64,000 nt of DNA from Acidobacteriota bacterium (lineage in GTDB: Bacteria; Acidobacteriota; Terriglobia; Acidiferrales; UBA7541), in contig JABCZD010000010.1 of NCBI GenBank assembly GCA_013289855.1, forward strand, positions 62,001-126,000, read 5' to 3'. Positions 32,473-41,073 of the stretch are shown here, piece by piece; position 1 is the stretch's first letter; every line of letters begins with the position of its first letter. The translations under genes and the position numbers were made by a program. The notes under the pieces are model-generated. The model made no database searches and had not been told where the DNA came from. It worked only from the letters and a program-made list of their open reading frames with translations.

Positions 32473-33540
32473 ATGCAAACTGGAATTATTGGACTGCCGC
32501 AAGTAGGGAAGACCACGCTTTTTCGTATCCTCACGAAGGCCAATATCGAAGGGAAGGGCGGTCAGGCGACGCACGTGGGCGTGGCGAAAGTGCCGGAACC
32601 GCGGTTGCAGCAATTGGCTACGCTCTACAATCCCAAGAAGATCACCTATGCCACCGTGCAGTACGTCGATTTGGGCGGTATGCAGAAAGAAAAAAATCGC
32701 GATGCGCTGGCGCCGCTGCGCGACGTGGATACCATCGCGCACGTGCTGCGCGTTTTCGATGATCCTTCGGTGCCCCATTCGGAGGGCAGTATCGATCCGG
32801 TGCGTGATGCGACAAACCTGGAACTGGAATTAATTCTGGCCGATCACGATCAGATTTCACGCCGCCTGGAACGCGTGGAAAAAGATCTGAAGAAAAAATC
32901 CGAACCGGTTTTGCTCAGCGAAAAAAACGTTCTGGAAAAGTGCAAAGCGCACCTGGAAGCCGAAAAGCCTTTACGCGAACTGGTGCTGACCGCGGAAGAG
33001 CGCAAGCCCATCGCGGGATTTTTATTTTTGTCGCAGCGCCCCATGTTGTTCGTGTTGAATCTGGGGGACGATGAAGCCGCCGATTTGGACACCGCCATCG
33101 AGCGCCACAAGCTGAGCGCGTTGCAGGGCCGACCAAACACCGCAGTGGTCGCCATTTGCGGACGACTCGAAGCTGAACTGGCGGAGATGGAAGAAAAAGA
33201 AGCCGCCGAAATGCTGGCCTCCTACGGATTGAAGGAACCAGGCCTAAACCGTTTAATTCGCGCCACTTACGACCTGATGGGACTCATCTCTTTCTTTACC
33301 GCCGGCGAACCGGAAGTCCGTGCCTGGACCATTCACAAAGGCTCGACCGCCGTGAAAGCCGCCGGCGCAATTCACAGTGACATCGAGAAGGGTTTCATCC
33401 GCGCCGAAGTCGTCCGCTGGGATGATTTGCTAGCCGCCGGAAGCCTGGCCGCCGCGCGCGAAAAAGCGCAAGTTCGCCTCGAAGGCCGCGAATACATCGT
33501 GCAAGAAGGCGACGTAATTCTGTTCCGCCACAGCGGCTAG
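32473..33540 (+). CDS. ychF: YchF-family GTP-binding/ATPase protein
   Basis: A 355-residue OBG-family protein. The P-loop GLPQVGKTT (7-15) opens the G domain, DLGG (G3) lies near 60-70, and a coiled-coil insertion (~110-180, HDQISRRLERVEKDLKKKSEP) and C-terminal TGS domain (ISFFTAGEPEVRAWTIHKGSTAVKAAGAIHSDIEKGFIRAEVV) follow. YchF prefers ATP because NKxD is replaced by NxxE; here the site reads LNLGDDE, a variant. It is thought to act on ribosomes and in stress response. The P-loop has Gln where Asn is usual. Upstream gap 32300-32472 (173 bp) is the divergent promoter region; no clear RBS. Confidence 0.93.
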   Translation: MQTGIIGLPQVGKTTLFRILTKANIEGKGGQATHVGVAKVPEPRLQQLATLYNPKKITYATVQYVDLGGMQKEKNRDALAPLRDVDTIAHVLRVFDDPSVPHSEGSIDPVRDATNLELELILADHDQISRRLERVEKDLKKKSEPVLLSEKNVLEKCKAHLEAEKPLRELVLTAEERKPIAGFLFLSQRPMLFVLNLGDDEAADLDTAIERHKLSALQGRPNTAVVAICGRLEAELAEMEEKEAAEMLASYGLKEPGLNRLIRATYDLMGLISFFTAGEPEVRAWTIHKGSTAVKAAGAIHSDIEKGFIRAEVVRWDDLLAAGSLAAAREKAQVRLEGREYIVQEGDVILFRHSG

Positions 33541-33541
33541 G

Positions 33542-33667
33542 TTTTAGTGGCACGGGCACTCTGCCTGTGCGGCGCGTGCATCCGCAGCGAGTTTCGGCGT
33601 TCACGCGATATCGCACAATTTTAGACGTGAGCCAAAGCGCACAGGCAAGAGTGCCTGTGCCACTAAA
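33542..33667. repeat. 126-bp inverted-repeat element
   Basis: Terminal arms at 33542-33569 and 33638-33667 are inverted copies of a ~28-nt unit, itself a hairpin (GGCACAGGCACTC / GTGCCTGTGCC type), ending in CACTAAA. Size and layout match the element in the pqq operon at 43618-43744. It lies directly between ychF and the ZIP gene. Confidence 0.75.
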
Positions 33668-33678
33668 GGCGAACCACC

Positions 33679-34434
33679 TTGATCGATCAGGAATTAGCAA
33701 CTCGGACCGCGTTAGCGGCTGGTCTCGGACTAGTGGCCGCCGGCGGAAACTTGCTCGGCGGCTATTTTGTAATCCACAAAGCTTGGCCGCGAAAATATCT
33801 GCAATATTTTCTGGCGCTGGGTGCGGGCTACATGCTCGGCGTAGCGCTTGTCGACATCATCCCCGAATCCGTCCACCTAGCCGGTGAAGGCGCGCTCCTT
33901 TACGTCCTGATCGGCTATTTCCTCGTCCATCTTTTTGAGCACACCATCGCCCCGCACTTCCATTTCGGTGACGAAATGGAATGTCCAGAGGCGGGGCAGC
34001 ACGATCACCACCACGCCAACACCACAGTGCTACTCGGTCTGGCCATCCATACTTTTTTTGACGGCGTAGCCATCGCGGCTGGCTTCCTGGTCTCCACGTG
34101 GCTGGGGGCGGCGATCTTTGTGGCCGTTTTCCTTCACAAACTCCCCGAAGGCTTCACCGTGGCCACCATCGTAATGGCTGGAGGGAAGGGGCGTCGCGCA
34201 GCAATATGGGCCGCCGGCCTCCTCGGAGCTTCAACACTCGTGGGCGTCCTCCTGACCAGCGCCCTCTCCGGTCAGCTCAAATACGCCCTGCCGCTTTCGG
34301 GCGGCGTCACCCTGTACGTCGCCGCCACCGACCTGCTTCCCGAGGTCAACCGCGAGCCCAACTGGCGCCTGGCCCTGCTGGTCTTTGGGGGCGTCCTGAG
34401 TCTATTGATAATGCGGCACTTCGCTAAAGTCTAG
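33679..34434 (+). CDS. ZIP-family metal transporter
   Basis: A 251-residue ZIP (zinc/iron permease) of about eight helices. The metal-site motifs are HTFFDGVAIAAG (TM4) and FLHKLPEGF (TM5), both required for transport. A His-rich loop EAGQHDHHHANTT (~105-120) lies between TM3 and TM4. It probably imports or exports divalent zinc, iron or manganese across the inner membrane. The start is TTG at 33679, immediately after the 126-bp inverted-repeat element, which may form part of its leader. Confidence 0.9.
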   Translation: MIDQELATRTALAAGLGLVAAGGNLLGGYFVIHKAWPRKYLQYFLALGAGYMLGVALVDIIPESVHLAGEGALLYVLIGYFLVHLFEHTIAPHFHFGDEMECPEAGQHDHHHANTTVLLGLAIHTFFDGVAIAAGFLVSTWLGAAIFVAVFLHKLPEGFTVATIVMAGGKGRRAAIWAAGLLGASTLVGVLLTSALSGQLKYALPLSGGVTLYVAATDLLPEVNREPNWRLALLVFGGVLSLLIMRHFAKV

Positions 34435-34513
34435 CTTGCGCGGTATCCGCCACGAACCCCTCCAGAACTCGCAACTTTCACATTCCACTGGTGTTCGATA
34501 GGATGTGGTAGCT

Positions 34514-35113
34514 ATGGCCAGGTCGGACGTCCAACTGATGCTGGACGTGAAGTCCGGCGACGAACAGTCGTTCGAGCTTCTCCTGCATCGTTACCGCAGT
34601 CCGCTCGTGAACTTTCTGTACCGAATGGTGCGGAACCGCGAGCAGGCGGAGGATCTCGCGCAGGAGGTTTTTCTGCGCGTATATCGCGCGCGTGAGGACT
34701 ACGTGCCGAGCGCCAAGTTCACGACGTGGCTGTTCCGCATCGCCACAAACTTGGCACTCAACAATGTGCGCGATACACGGCATCAGCGCATGGAAATTTC
34801 GCTCGACGCCCCGCTGGCGCCGGACTCCGAAGATGGCGACGAGCGGCCCATCGATGTGGCGGATCAGCATCCGGACATCGAGCAGCACTTGGTGGCCCAG
34901 GCGAGGAGTAGAATGATTCGCCACGCTATCGAGAAGCTGCCGGAAAAGCAGCGCGCCGCGGTGCTGCTGCACAAGTATCAGGAACTCGATTACAACGAGA
35001 TCGCCAAGATTTTAGAGTGTTCGGAAAGCGCATTAAAGTCGCTGCTGTTCCGGGCCTACGAAGCGTTGCGAGTGGAACTAGCCCCACTGGTAGCGCAGCA
35101 TGCGAAGCAATAG
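34514..35113 (+). CDS. ECF RNA polymerase sigma factor
   Basis: About 199 residues. Region 2: LLLHRYRSPLVNFLYRMVRNREQAEDLAQEVFLRVYRAR, then FTTWLFRIATNLALNNVRDTRH. Region 4: LPEKQRAAVLLHKYQELDYNEIAKILECSESALKSLLFRAYEALR. A clear ECF sigma. The ATG at 34514 lies after AGGA; a longer GTG start at 34505 adds only three residues. It is the first gene of a four-kilobase plus-strand run with an anti-sigma 36 bp downstream and the DUF3106 gene after that, so the three probably form one unit controlled by the sigma itself. Confidence 0.93.
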   Translation: MARSDVQLMLDVKSGDEQSFELLLHRYRSPLVNFLYRMVRNREQAEDLAQEVFLRVYRAREDYVPSAKFTTWLFRIATNLALNNVRDTRHQRMEISLDAPLAPDSEDGDERPIDVADQHPDIEQHLVAQARSRMIRHAIEKLPEKQRAAVLLHKYQELDYNEIAKILECSESALKSLLFRAYEALRVELAPLVAQHAKQ

Positions 35114-35149
35114 CAGTACCGCAGTAAAAGCTGGGAAGGGAAGGCCGTC

Positions 35150-35650
35150 ATGAGTTGTGGACGCATGGAAAACAAAGTTCTGAGTTATGTGGACGGGCGC
35201 CTCAAAGAAGGCGAACGCCTGGAAATGGAGAAGCATCTTGCGAGCTGCACCGCGTGCGAATTGCGCGTGAATGAATTTCGCGCAGTGTCTTCGCTGCTGG
35301 ATGAAATGCCGCAGATTGCGCCGTCGCCGGCGTTTGATGTGCGGGTGCGCGCGCGTGTTGCGGCAGAGCCCGTGAAGCAGAGCTGGTGGGCATGGCTCGC
35401 GCCTTCGCCGCGCGTGGCCATGGCCGGAGCGTTGCTGGCTTTGTGCATCGCGTGGGTGGGCCTGCGGCCTTCGAATTACGCCGTGAATCCCGCCACGGAA
35501 GCGGAGATCAATCAAAATATGCCGGTGCTCGAAAATTATGATGTGCTCACAAATTTCGAGCCCTTGACCGATCTGCCCGCTCCGGTAGCACAAGATGCGC
35601 CGCAGGATGTGCCGCAGGGTGACGCGCCGCAGACGTCTCCAACCATGTAA
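35150..35650 (+). CDS. Membrane anti-sigma factor with zf-HC2 domain
   Basis: A 166-residue single-pass protein. The N-terminal zinc finger reads MSCGRMENKVLSYVDGRLKEGERLEMEKHLASCTACELRV (HxxxCxxC at 29-36), the cytoplasmic sigma-binding part. A membrane helix lies around residues 84-104 (VAMAGALLALCIAWVGL) and a Pro/Gln/Asp-rich tail faces the periplasm. It should hold the ECF sigma encoded upstream. DUF3106 follows 6 bp later. Compared with the soluble anti-sigma at 12447 it is longer and membrane-bound. Confidence 0.9.
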   Translation: MSCGRMENKVLSYVDGRLKEGERLEMEKHLASCTACELRVNEFRAVSSLLDEMPQIAPSPAFDVRVRARVAAEPVKQSWWAWLAPSPRVAMAGALLALCIAWVGLRPSNYAVNPATEAEINQNMPVLENYDVLTNFEPLTDLPAPVAQDAPQDVPQGDAPQTSPTM

Positions 35651-35656
35651 GAAGCA

Positions 35657-36394
35657 ATGAGACTAGGACTCCAACTCGCTGGGTGTGTGCTCGCGCTGGG
35701 AATCAGCGCCGGACTTGCGCCGGAGTGTGCCGCGCAACATGTTCATTACGCTGCGCAACACCCGCATTACGCTACACAGAAGCCCGCGAGTGCGCCGCCG
35801 CACCAGCCGCATCAGGGACAAGGGCAACATCAAGGACAAGGCCCGCATCAAGGCCCGCATCAGGGACAGCCGCAACAAAACCAGCAGCGTCCGCAAGCCC
35901 AGCAGCAAAATCACAATGGTGGGCAAAACGGGGCCGGTGGCCACCCGCAATCCACTCCCGACTGGAATCGCCCCGGCGGCGGAGCCGTGCACCCGGATCG
36001 TCCGCCTTCCGCGAATACGCCGCCAAAAAATTACAACAGCTTGCCGCCGCAAGATAAGCAGCGCGTCCTCGAGAACAATAGAAAGTGGCAAAACCTAAGC
36101 CCGCAGCAGCGGCAACAGGTGCAAGAGCGCGCTCAAGTTTGGCAGAAAATGACGCCTGCGCAGCGCGACCACATTAAGAATGACGTCTTGCCAAGATGGA
36201 AGCAGATGTCCCCAGACCGCCAGCGCGCCATCCAAAATCGCCTCTCCGTGTTACAAAATATGCCGGAGAGCGCGCGCAACCAGCATCTCAACGATCCAAA
36301 CTTCACGCGCGGCATGAGCGAAGAAGATAAGTCCACGCTGCGCGACCTAAGCCACCTGCACGTCGGCGGAGCGCCAGACCCACCGAACCAATAG
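35657..36394 (+). CDS. DUF3106 domain exported protein
   Basis: A 245-residue protein with a signal peptide (~1-26), a long low-complexity stretch of His, Gln, Gly and Pro (residues ~27-125) and a C-terminal DUF3106-like domain built of repeated motifs, YNSLPPQDKQRVLENNRKWQNLSPQQRQQVQERAQVWQKMTPAQRDHIKNDVLPRWKQMSP. The amphipathic helices recall periplasmic chaperone-like CpxP/Spy regions, so a role in sensing or binding envelope stress under the neighbouring sigma/anti-sigma is possible. This link is inferred from neighbourhood. The His/Gln-rich stretch may bind metal. Confidence 0.8.
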   Translation: MRLGLQLAGCVLALGISAGLAPECAAQHVHYAAQHPHYATQKPASAPPHQPHQGQGQHQGQGPHQGPHQGQPQQNQQRPQAQQQNHNGGQNGAGGHPQSTPDWNRPGGGAVHPDRPPSANTPPKNYNSLPPQDKQRVLENNRKWQNLSPQQRQQVQERAQVWQKMTPAQRDHIKNDVLPRWKQMSPDRQRAIQNRLSVLQNMPESARNQHLNDPNFTRGMSEEDKSTLRDLSHLHVGGAPDPPNQ

Positions 36395-36499
36395 GAGCCG
36401 AGTCGCCGCGCCCGGCGTCTCGCGCTTCGTTGTAGCTGACCTCCGCTTTTGCTACCCTTCGGTTGCGCCTACAATGACTGTGCGCAAGGACGCTCAGCC

Positions 36500-38665
36500 A
36501 TGTCATCGCCGCCTGTAACTCCTAAAGAAAAGCAGTACTCGCGCGTGCCGTTGGAACGCCAACCAGGTTCGCGCATCGTCGGCGATGGAGAAATGGCGGA
36601 CCTGATTCGCGGATTTTGCTGGAGCGGCACGCCGCTCGGCCCCATCGAAATCTGGCCGGACCTCCTAATCACCACCGTCAACATGCTGCTCGCCTCTCGC
36701 CATCCGATGTTTCTATGGTGGGGTCCGGAACTCATCCAATTTTATAACGATGGCTACCGCCCCAGCATTCGCGCCGACAAGCATCCCAAGGCCGTAGGGC
36801 AACGCGGGACGGAATGCTGGCCGGAAATCTGGTCCATCATCGGGCCGCAAATTGAAGCCGTGATGACCAGCGGCGCTTCCACCTGGAACACCAATCAACT
36901 GGTCCCCATCAATCGCGATGGAAAACCAGAAGAGGTCTATTGGACGTACAGCTATAGCCCGATAAGGAATATCGAAGGCGCCGTTCAAGGCACGCTCGTG
37001 GTGTGCAGCGAAACTACCGAGCAGGTACTCAGTAACCGCCGCTTGAAAACCCTGCTCGCGGTCACTGCCAGCGAACTCGCCGAATCGCAAACTTCTCCAG
37101 CACCCGATTTGGTCCCGTTCGCGCAGGGAATCATAAAGACGCTGGAGCCTGCATCCAGCGACATCCCTTTCGCCGCGTTGTATCAGATGAATGAAGGCGA
37201 AGTCCTTTGCCTCGGCGCCACCTCTACCGCAGGTGTCGCGATAGACGCGCTCTGCTCTCCGCTGCTCGATCTTGTCCACACGCAAACTCCCGTGCTCGTT
37301 CAGGATTTGCAGAATCGCCTCGGCTCTCTGATCTGCGATCCGTGGCCAGAGCCCGTAACTCGCGGCTACGTGCTGCCTCTCGCCACACCAGCAGCGCCCT
37401 TGCCGGCCGTTTTGATCTGTGGCATTAGTCCGCGCTTGCCCTTCGACAAAAGCTACGAAACTTTTTTCCGGCTCATCGGCTCCAGAATCGCCGGACTGTT
37501 GCACAGCGAGATACAACGCCTCGAACTGGTGCGCGCGGCCATCCGTTTCAACGCACTGGCTGCCGCAAACCCGTTCGGGATGGTCATCGGAAGTCTCGAC
37601 GGCGAACTGCGCTACATAAATCCTACGTTTCTCAAGACGCTCGGCTATACGGAAAGCGAAGTTACGGCTGGTAAGGTCCGTTGGGACAAATTGACGCCGC
37701 CGGAATATGCGCCGGCGGACGCTCGTGCCGTCGCGCAACTCCGCGCCACGGGCCGTTGCGACGTGTACGAAAAGGCTTATCTCGCAAAAGATGGCCGCCG
37801 CATCCCCATTTTGGTCGGTGCCTCCACCATTGACACTCCGGAACGAGGCGAGGAAGTCGCAGCTTTCGTCACCGAGCTCACTCCCCTGAAGATGGCGGAA
37901 GCCGCGCTGCGAAAAGCGAACGACGAACTGGAAAGAAAGGTTATGGAGCGAACCGCGGCGCTCGAAGCTGAAATCACCGAACGCAAGCGCGCGGAATCGA
38001 GCCTGCGCGAACTGTCTGGCCGCCTGCTCACCACGCGTGACGAAGAACGACGGCATATGGCGCGCGAGCTGCACGACAATGCCGGACAAACTCTGGCCGC
38101 GCTAACCATGAATCTTTCCGCGATTCAAGCCGCGTGCGGTGCTACAGAGAGTCGCATCGCTGGCTTGGCGGCTGAAGCCCGCGAACTTTCGGATGGTCTA
38201 TCGAGAGAAATCAGAACGCTCTCGTACTTGTTGCATCCTCCACTGCTCGACGAGATGGGATTGGGATTCGCCGTGCGTTGGTACGTGGAAGGATTTTCGA
38301 AACGGAGCGACATTCAGGTCAACGTCAACCTGCCGGCAGACTTGGATAGACTTCCACGAGAACTGGAGCTGGTTATCTTTCGCGTGATACAGGAAAGCCT
38401 CACCAACGTGCACCGGCACTCTGGCAGTTCCTCAGCGAGCATTCATCTCACAATCGCAAAAAATCAGCTCACCGTGGAGATCAGCGATCGCGGCAAGGGT
38501 ATTCCCGCTGACAAACAACAAGAATTGACCAGTGCGAAAATCGGGGTCGGCATCCGCGGAATGCAAGAAAGGGTTCGCCAGTTCGGGGGCACTCTGCAAA
38601 TTTCCTCAACCCCGGAAGGCACCCGCGTAACTGTGGAACTGCCCATAGCGACGCCGGGGCCCTGA
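36500..38665 (+). CDS. PAS/GAF sensor histidine kinase, HisKA_3 type
   Basis: About 721 residues. N-terminal PAS-like domain (GEMADLIRGFCWSGTPLGPIEIWPDLL...FLWWGPELIQFYNDGYRP) is followed by a GAF-like region (~200-340), a second PAS/PAC domain (IRFNALAAANPFGMVIGSLDGELRYINPTFLKTLGY), a coiled coil (LRKANDELERKVMERTAALEAEITERK) and a NarX-type HisKA_3 dimerisation domain with phospho-His in RRHMARELHDNAGQTLAAL, then an ATPase domain ending SDRGKGIPADKQQ..GIRGMQERVRQFGG. No membrane helix: cytoplasmic. No response regulator gene is adjacent, so it is an orphan. ATG at 36500 chosen; a longer form is possible. Confidence 0.9.
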   Translation: MSSPPVTPKEKQYSRVPLERQPGSRIVGDGEMADLIRGFCWSGTPLGPIEIWPDLLITTVNMLLASRHPMFLWWGPELIQFYNDGYRPSIRADKHPKAVGQRGTECWPEIWSIIGPQIEAVMTSGASTWNTNQLVPINRDGKPEEVYWTYSYSPIRNIEGAVQGTLVVCSETTEQVLSNRRLKTLLAVTASELAESQTSPAPDLVPFAQGIIKTLEPASSDIPFAALYQMNEGEVLCLGATSTAGVAIDALCSPLLDLVHTQTPVLVQDLQNRLGSLICDPWPEPVTRGYVLPLATPAAPLPAVLICGISPRLPFDKSYETFFRLIGSRIAGLLHSEIQRLELVRAAIRFNALAAANPFGMVIGSLDGELRYINPTFLKTLGYTESEVTAGKVRWDKLTPPEYAPADARAVAQLRATGRCDVYEKAYLAKDGRRIPILVGASTIDTPERGEEVAAFVTELTPLKMAEAALRKANDELERKVMERTAALEAEITERKRAESSLRELSGRLLTTRDEERRHMARELHDNAGQTLAALTMNLSAIQAACGATESRIAGLAAEARELSDGLSREIRTLSYLLHPPLLDEMGLGFAVRWYVEGFSKRSDIQVNVNLPADLDRLPRELELVIFRVIQESLTNVHRHSGSSSASIHLTIAKNQLTVEISDRGKGIPADKQQELTSAKIGVGIRGMQERVRQFGGTLQISSTPEGTRVTVELPIATPGP

Positions 38666-38676
38666 GCCCGTCGCGT

Positions 38677-40857
38677 TCAGTTTTTCGAGACTTTTTCTTT
38701 CACTATAACCAAATCCCACGGCGCCAACGTCGTGTTCTGCCCTTGCGTTAACGATTGACCCGTCAGCAGATCGGCGCCGCCGGCGTAGGTATACGTGAAC
38801 GTCGCGGGCGCGCTGGAATAGTTGAGATAGTAGTGCAGCCTCCGGCCATCCTGGCCGATTCCGTGTTTCACACGAACGCTCGCTGGAAGCTGCTGATCCG
38901 GTCCGGCGAGGCTCACATCGCGAAGCGCATCCAAGACGACCGCTCGCTGCAGCTTATCCGAGAGCAAGGTGCCTTCGTAAACCAGCGTTCCAGCGCCGAA
39001 GACGTTCGCCGTAATCGCCGGCCAACGCCCGAAAAAAGGATGGTCGTAGACCGCCAACGGCTTTGCCGTTTCCAGTTGCAGAAACTCCGCCCACGTACTG
39101 ACCTTGTTTTCTTCGCCGGTGTTAAACGGATCGCCTCTCAGCGCCAGCGGCTGCTCCAGATTGGAAAACTCCTGATAGGTAAATCCCGCCGCCTGCCGCA
39201 GCGGTCCCGGCGCGAGTTCCCAACGCACCGCGGAATTCTCGTTCGTGAAGCCGCTCTTAAAGGTCATCAAGACATGACCGCCGTTGTGCACATAGTCCGC
39301 GATTTTTTTTAAAAGCGCGTCGTCCGCAACGTACAGGCACGGAACAATCAGCAGCTTGTACTGCGCCATCTCCGCGGCGCTAACATTCGGAAAAACAAAA
39401 TCCGCGCCGACGTTGGCGTCGTAAAGTGCGCGATGCAGTTGCGTAACAACGCTGTTGTACGTTCCAGCCGCTTTGCCCGGCACCCACCCGTTCTCATTAT
39501 TCCGCATCAACGGCATGAAGCTGATGGCGTTCGACGAGTCCACGCTGTACAGAATGGCCACGGAATTTTGAATCTTCATATTGGCAAGTTCCGGGCCGAT
39601 CTTCTGCAGTTCGTGCGCCACGCGGGTCACCTCTGCGTACGCGCGATTCGGTTGCAGGTCGTGGCTGAGCACGCCCTTCCAATACGTCTCCTGTCCCGCG
39701 TGAATGGAGTGCCAATGCCAGTACTCCACCATGTTGGCCCCGCTCGATACGTGCGTGTAAACGTCTAAACGCAATTGGCCGTCGAACGGCGGGAACTGGC
39801 CCGCGGAATCCCAACCCAGCGTCTGCGCATTCGTCTCCGTGACCAAATAATTGGTGTGCTTGAGCGAGCGCGAAAAATCACCTTGCAGCGCTTGCCACGC
39901 CCCGTCGAGATGCTCTTGCGTGCCGTGATATGGATTGTTTGCGACCACGTCCAGCACTGCGGCCACGGCGGGCTCATTGACGTCCGGCCGCATCATGCTG
40001 CCGAAATCCTGCGTAACGAATTGGTCCGCGCGGCGATACCTGCGCACCAGTTCCGCCTGCCACGTCAAAAAATTGGTAACCCGGATTTGCTGCCAGCGGG
40101 TCCATTCGAGTTTGTAACTTGTGCTGGTGGCGTTGTCGCGCGTGGGCATGTCCGCCCAGTCGTTCACGTCCTCGCCCCAATAGTTCAGGAACCATGCTTT
40201 ATTGAGCGCATCCGTGGTGCCGAACTTTTTCTTGAGGTGCTCCACGAATCCCGCAAAAACGTCGGCGTTCGATGCTCCGTAGGAGCTTGTTTCGTTGTCG
40301 ATCTGCCAGCCGATCACTGCGGGATTATCTTTGTAGTGCTGCACCAGATTGCTGATCACGCGCTCCGCGTAGAAACGAAACTGCGGATTGTCGAAGTCCA
40401 TATTCTGCCGCATGCCGTAGCCGACAAAAGCGCCGCCGAGCGGCCGCGCGAGAATTTCCGGATGCGCGTGCGCCATCCACGTGGGGATGGAGTACGTGGG
40501 CGTGCCCATAATCACCTTGATGCCGGCCTTGCCCATGGCATCCACCACGCGATCCATCCAGGCATATTCAAATTGCCCATCGGCAGGTTCCCACAAACTC
40601 CACGTAGATTCGCCCATGCGCACTACGGTGATGCCCGCGTCCTTCATCAGCGCGACATCTTTTTCCAGCCGCCCGGGCTGCAGCTCCGCCGGCATGTACT
40701 CGTTGTAGTAAGCGGCGCCGTACAAAATCGTGGGCTGCGAGGTTCCCGGGGCGGCCGACGGTGCTTGAGCACATGCTGAGACAGCCGAGAGCAACACTGA
40801 CGCCGCGGCCAATAGGGGAAGAGTAGCGCAGAGTATTTTAATTTGATGCCGTCGCAT
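38677..40857 (-). CDS. Exported glycoside hydrolase family 42-like beta-galactosidase
   Basis: A 726-residue protein with a signal peptide (MRRHQIKILCATLPLLAAASVLLSAVSACAQ). The catalytic barrel resembles GH42: GAAYYNEYMPAELQP, GESTWSLWEPADGQFEYAWMD, then the acid/base Glu189 in WQIDNET and the nucleophile Glu341 in LVTETNAQT. A trimerisation-like domain (ISFMPLMRNNEN...) and small C-terminal beta domain follow. GH42 enzymes hydrolyse beta-galactosides, probably plant-cell-wall oligosaccharides in the periplasm. Start at 40857 with AAGGAG upstream. The stop lies 11 bp after the kinase stop on the opposite strand. Confidence 0.92.
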   Translation of the reverse strand: MRRHQIKILCATLPLLAAASVLLSAVSACAQAPSAAPGTSQPTILYGAAYYNEYMPAELQPGRLEKDVALMKDAGITVVRMGESTWSLWEPADGQFEYAWMDRVVDAMGKAGIKVIMGTPTYSIPTWMAHAHPEILARPLGGAFVGYGMRQNMDFDNPQFRFYAERVISNLVQHYKDNPAVIGWQIDNETSSYGASNADVFAGFVEHLKKKFGTTDALNKAWFLNYWGEDVNDWADMPTRDNATSTSYKLEWTRWQQIRVTNFLTWQAELVRRYRRADQFVTQDFGSMMRPDVNEPAVAAVLDVVANNPYHGTQEHLDGAWQALQGDFSRSLKHTNYLVTETNAQTLGWDSAGQFPPFDGQLRLDVYTHVSSGANMVEYWHWHSIHAGQETYWKGVLSHDLQPNRAYAEVTRVAHELQKIGPELANMKIQNSVAILYSVDSSNAISFMPLMRNNENGWVPGKAAGTYNSVVTQLHRALYDANVGADFVFPNVSAAEMAQYKLLIVPCLYVADDALLKKIADYVHNGGHVLMTFKSGFTNENSAVRWELAPGPLRQAAGFTYQEFSNLEQPLALRGDPFNTGEENKVSTWAEFLQLETAKPLAVYDHPFFGRWPAITANVFGAGTLVYEGTLLSDKLQRAVVLDALRDVSLAGPDQQLPASVRVKHGIGQDGRRLHYYLNYSSAPATFTYTYAGGADLLTGQSLTQGQNTTLAPWDLVIVKEKVSKN

Positions 40858-41073
40858 GAGTGGCTCCTTGAGAGCGTCGGTGCTCAGATAACCCCGCGCA
40901 TTCTACCTTGAACTTCCAAAACGATCGCATTCTCTTAGGAGTCTCTTCCACGGGACGCGGATTCGGAAGCAACCCGAAAAGTAAAATCGAAAAACGACCT
41001 AGACGAACACGCCTTCTTGCACGCATGACGTATCATTATTGTGCGACATCGAAGATAGAGGGATGTTCCGCTC

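Noticed and set aside
36713..38089. 458-residue antisense frame over the histidine kinase
   Set aside because: Antisense shadow; the sense protein has complete PAS and HisKA_3 motifs.
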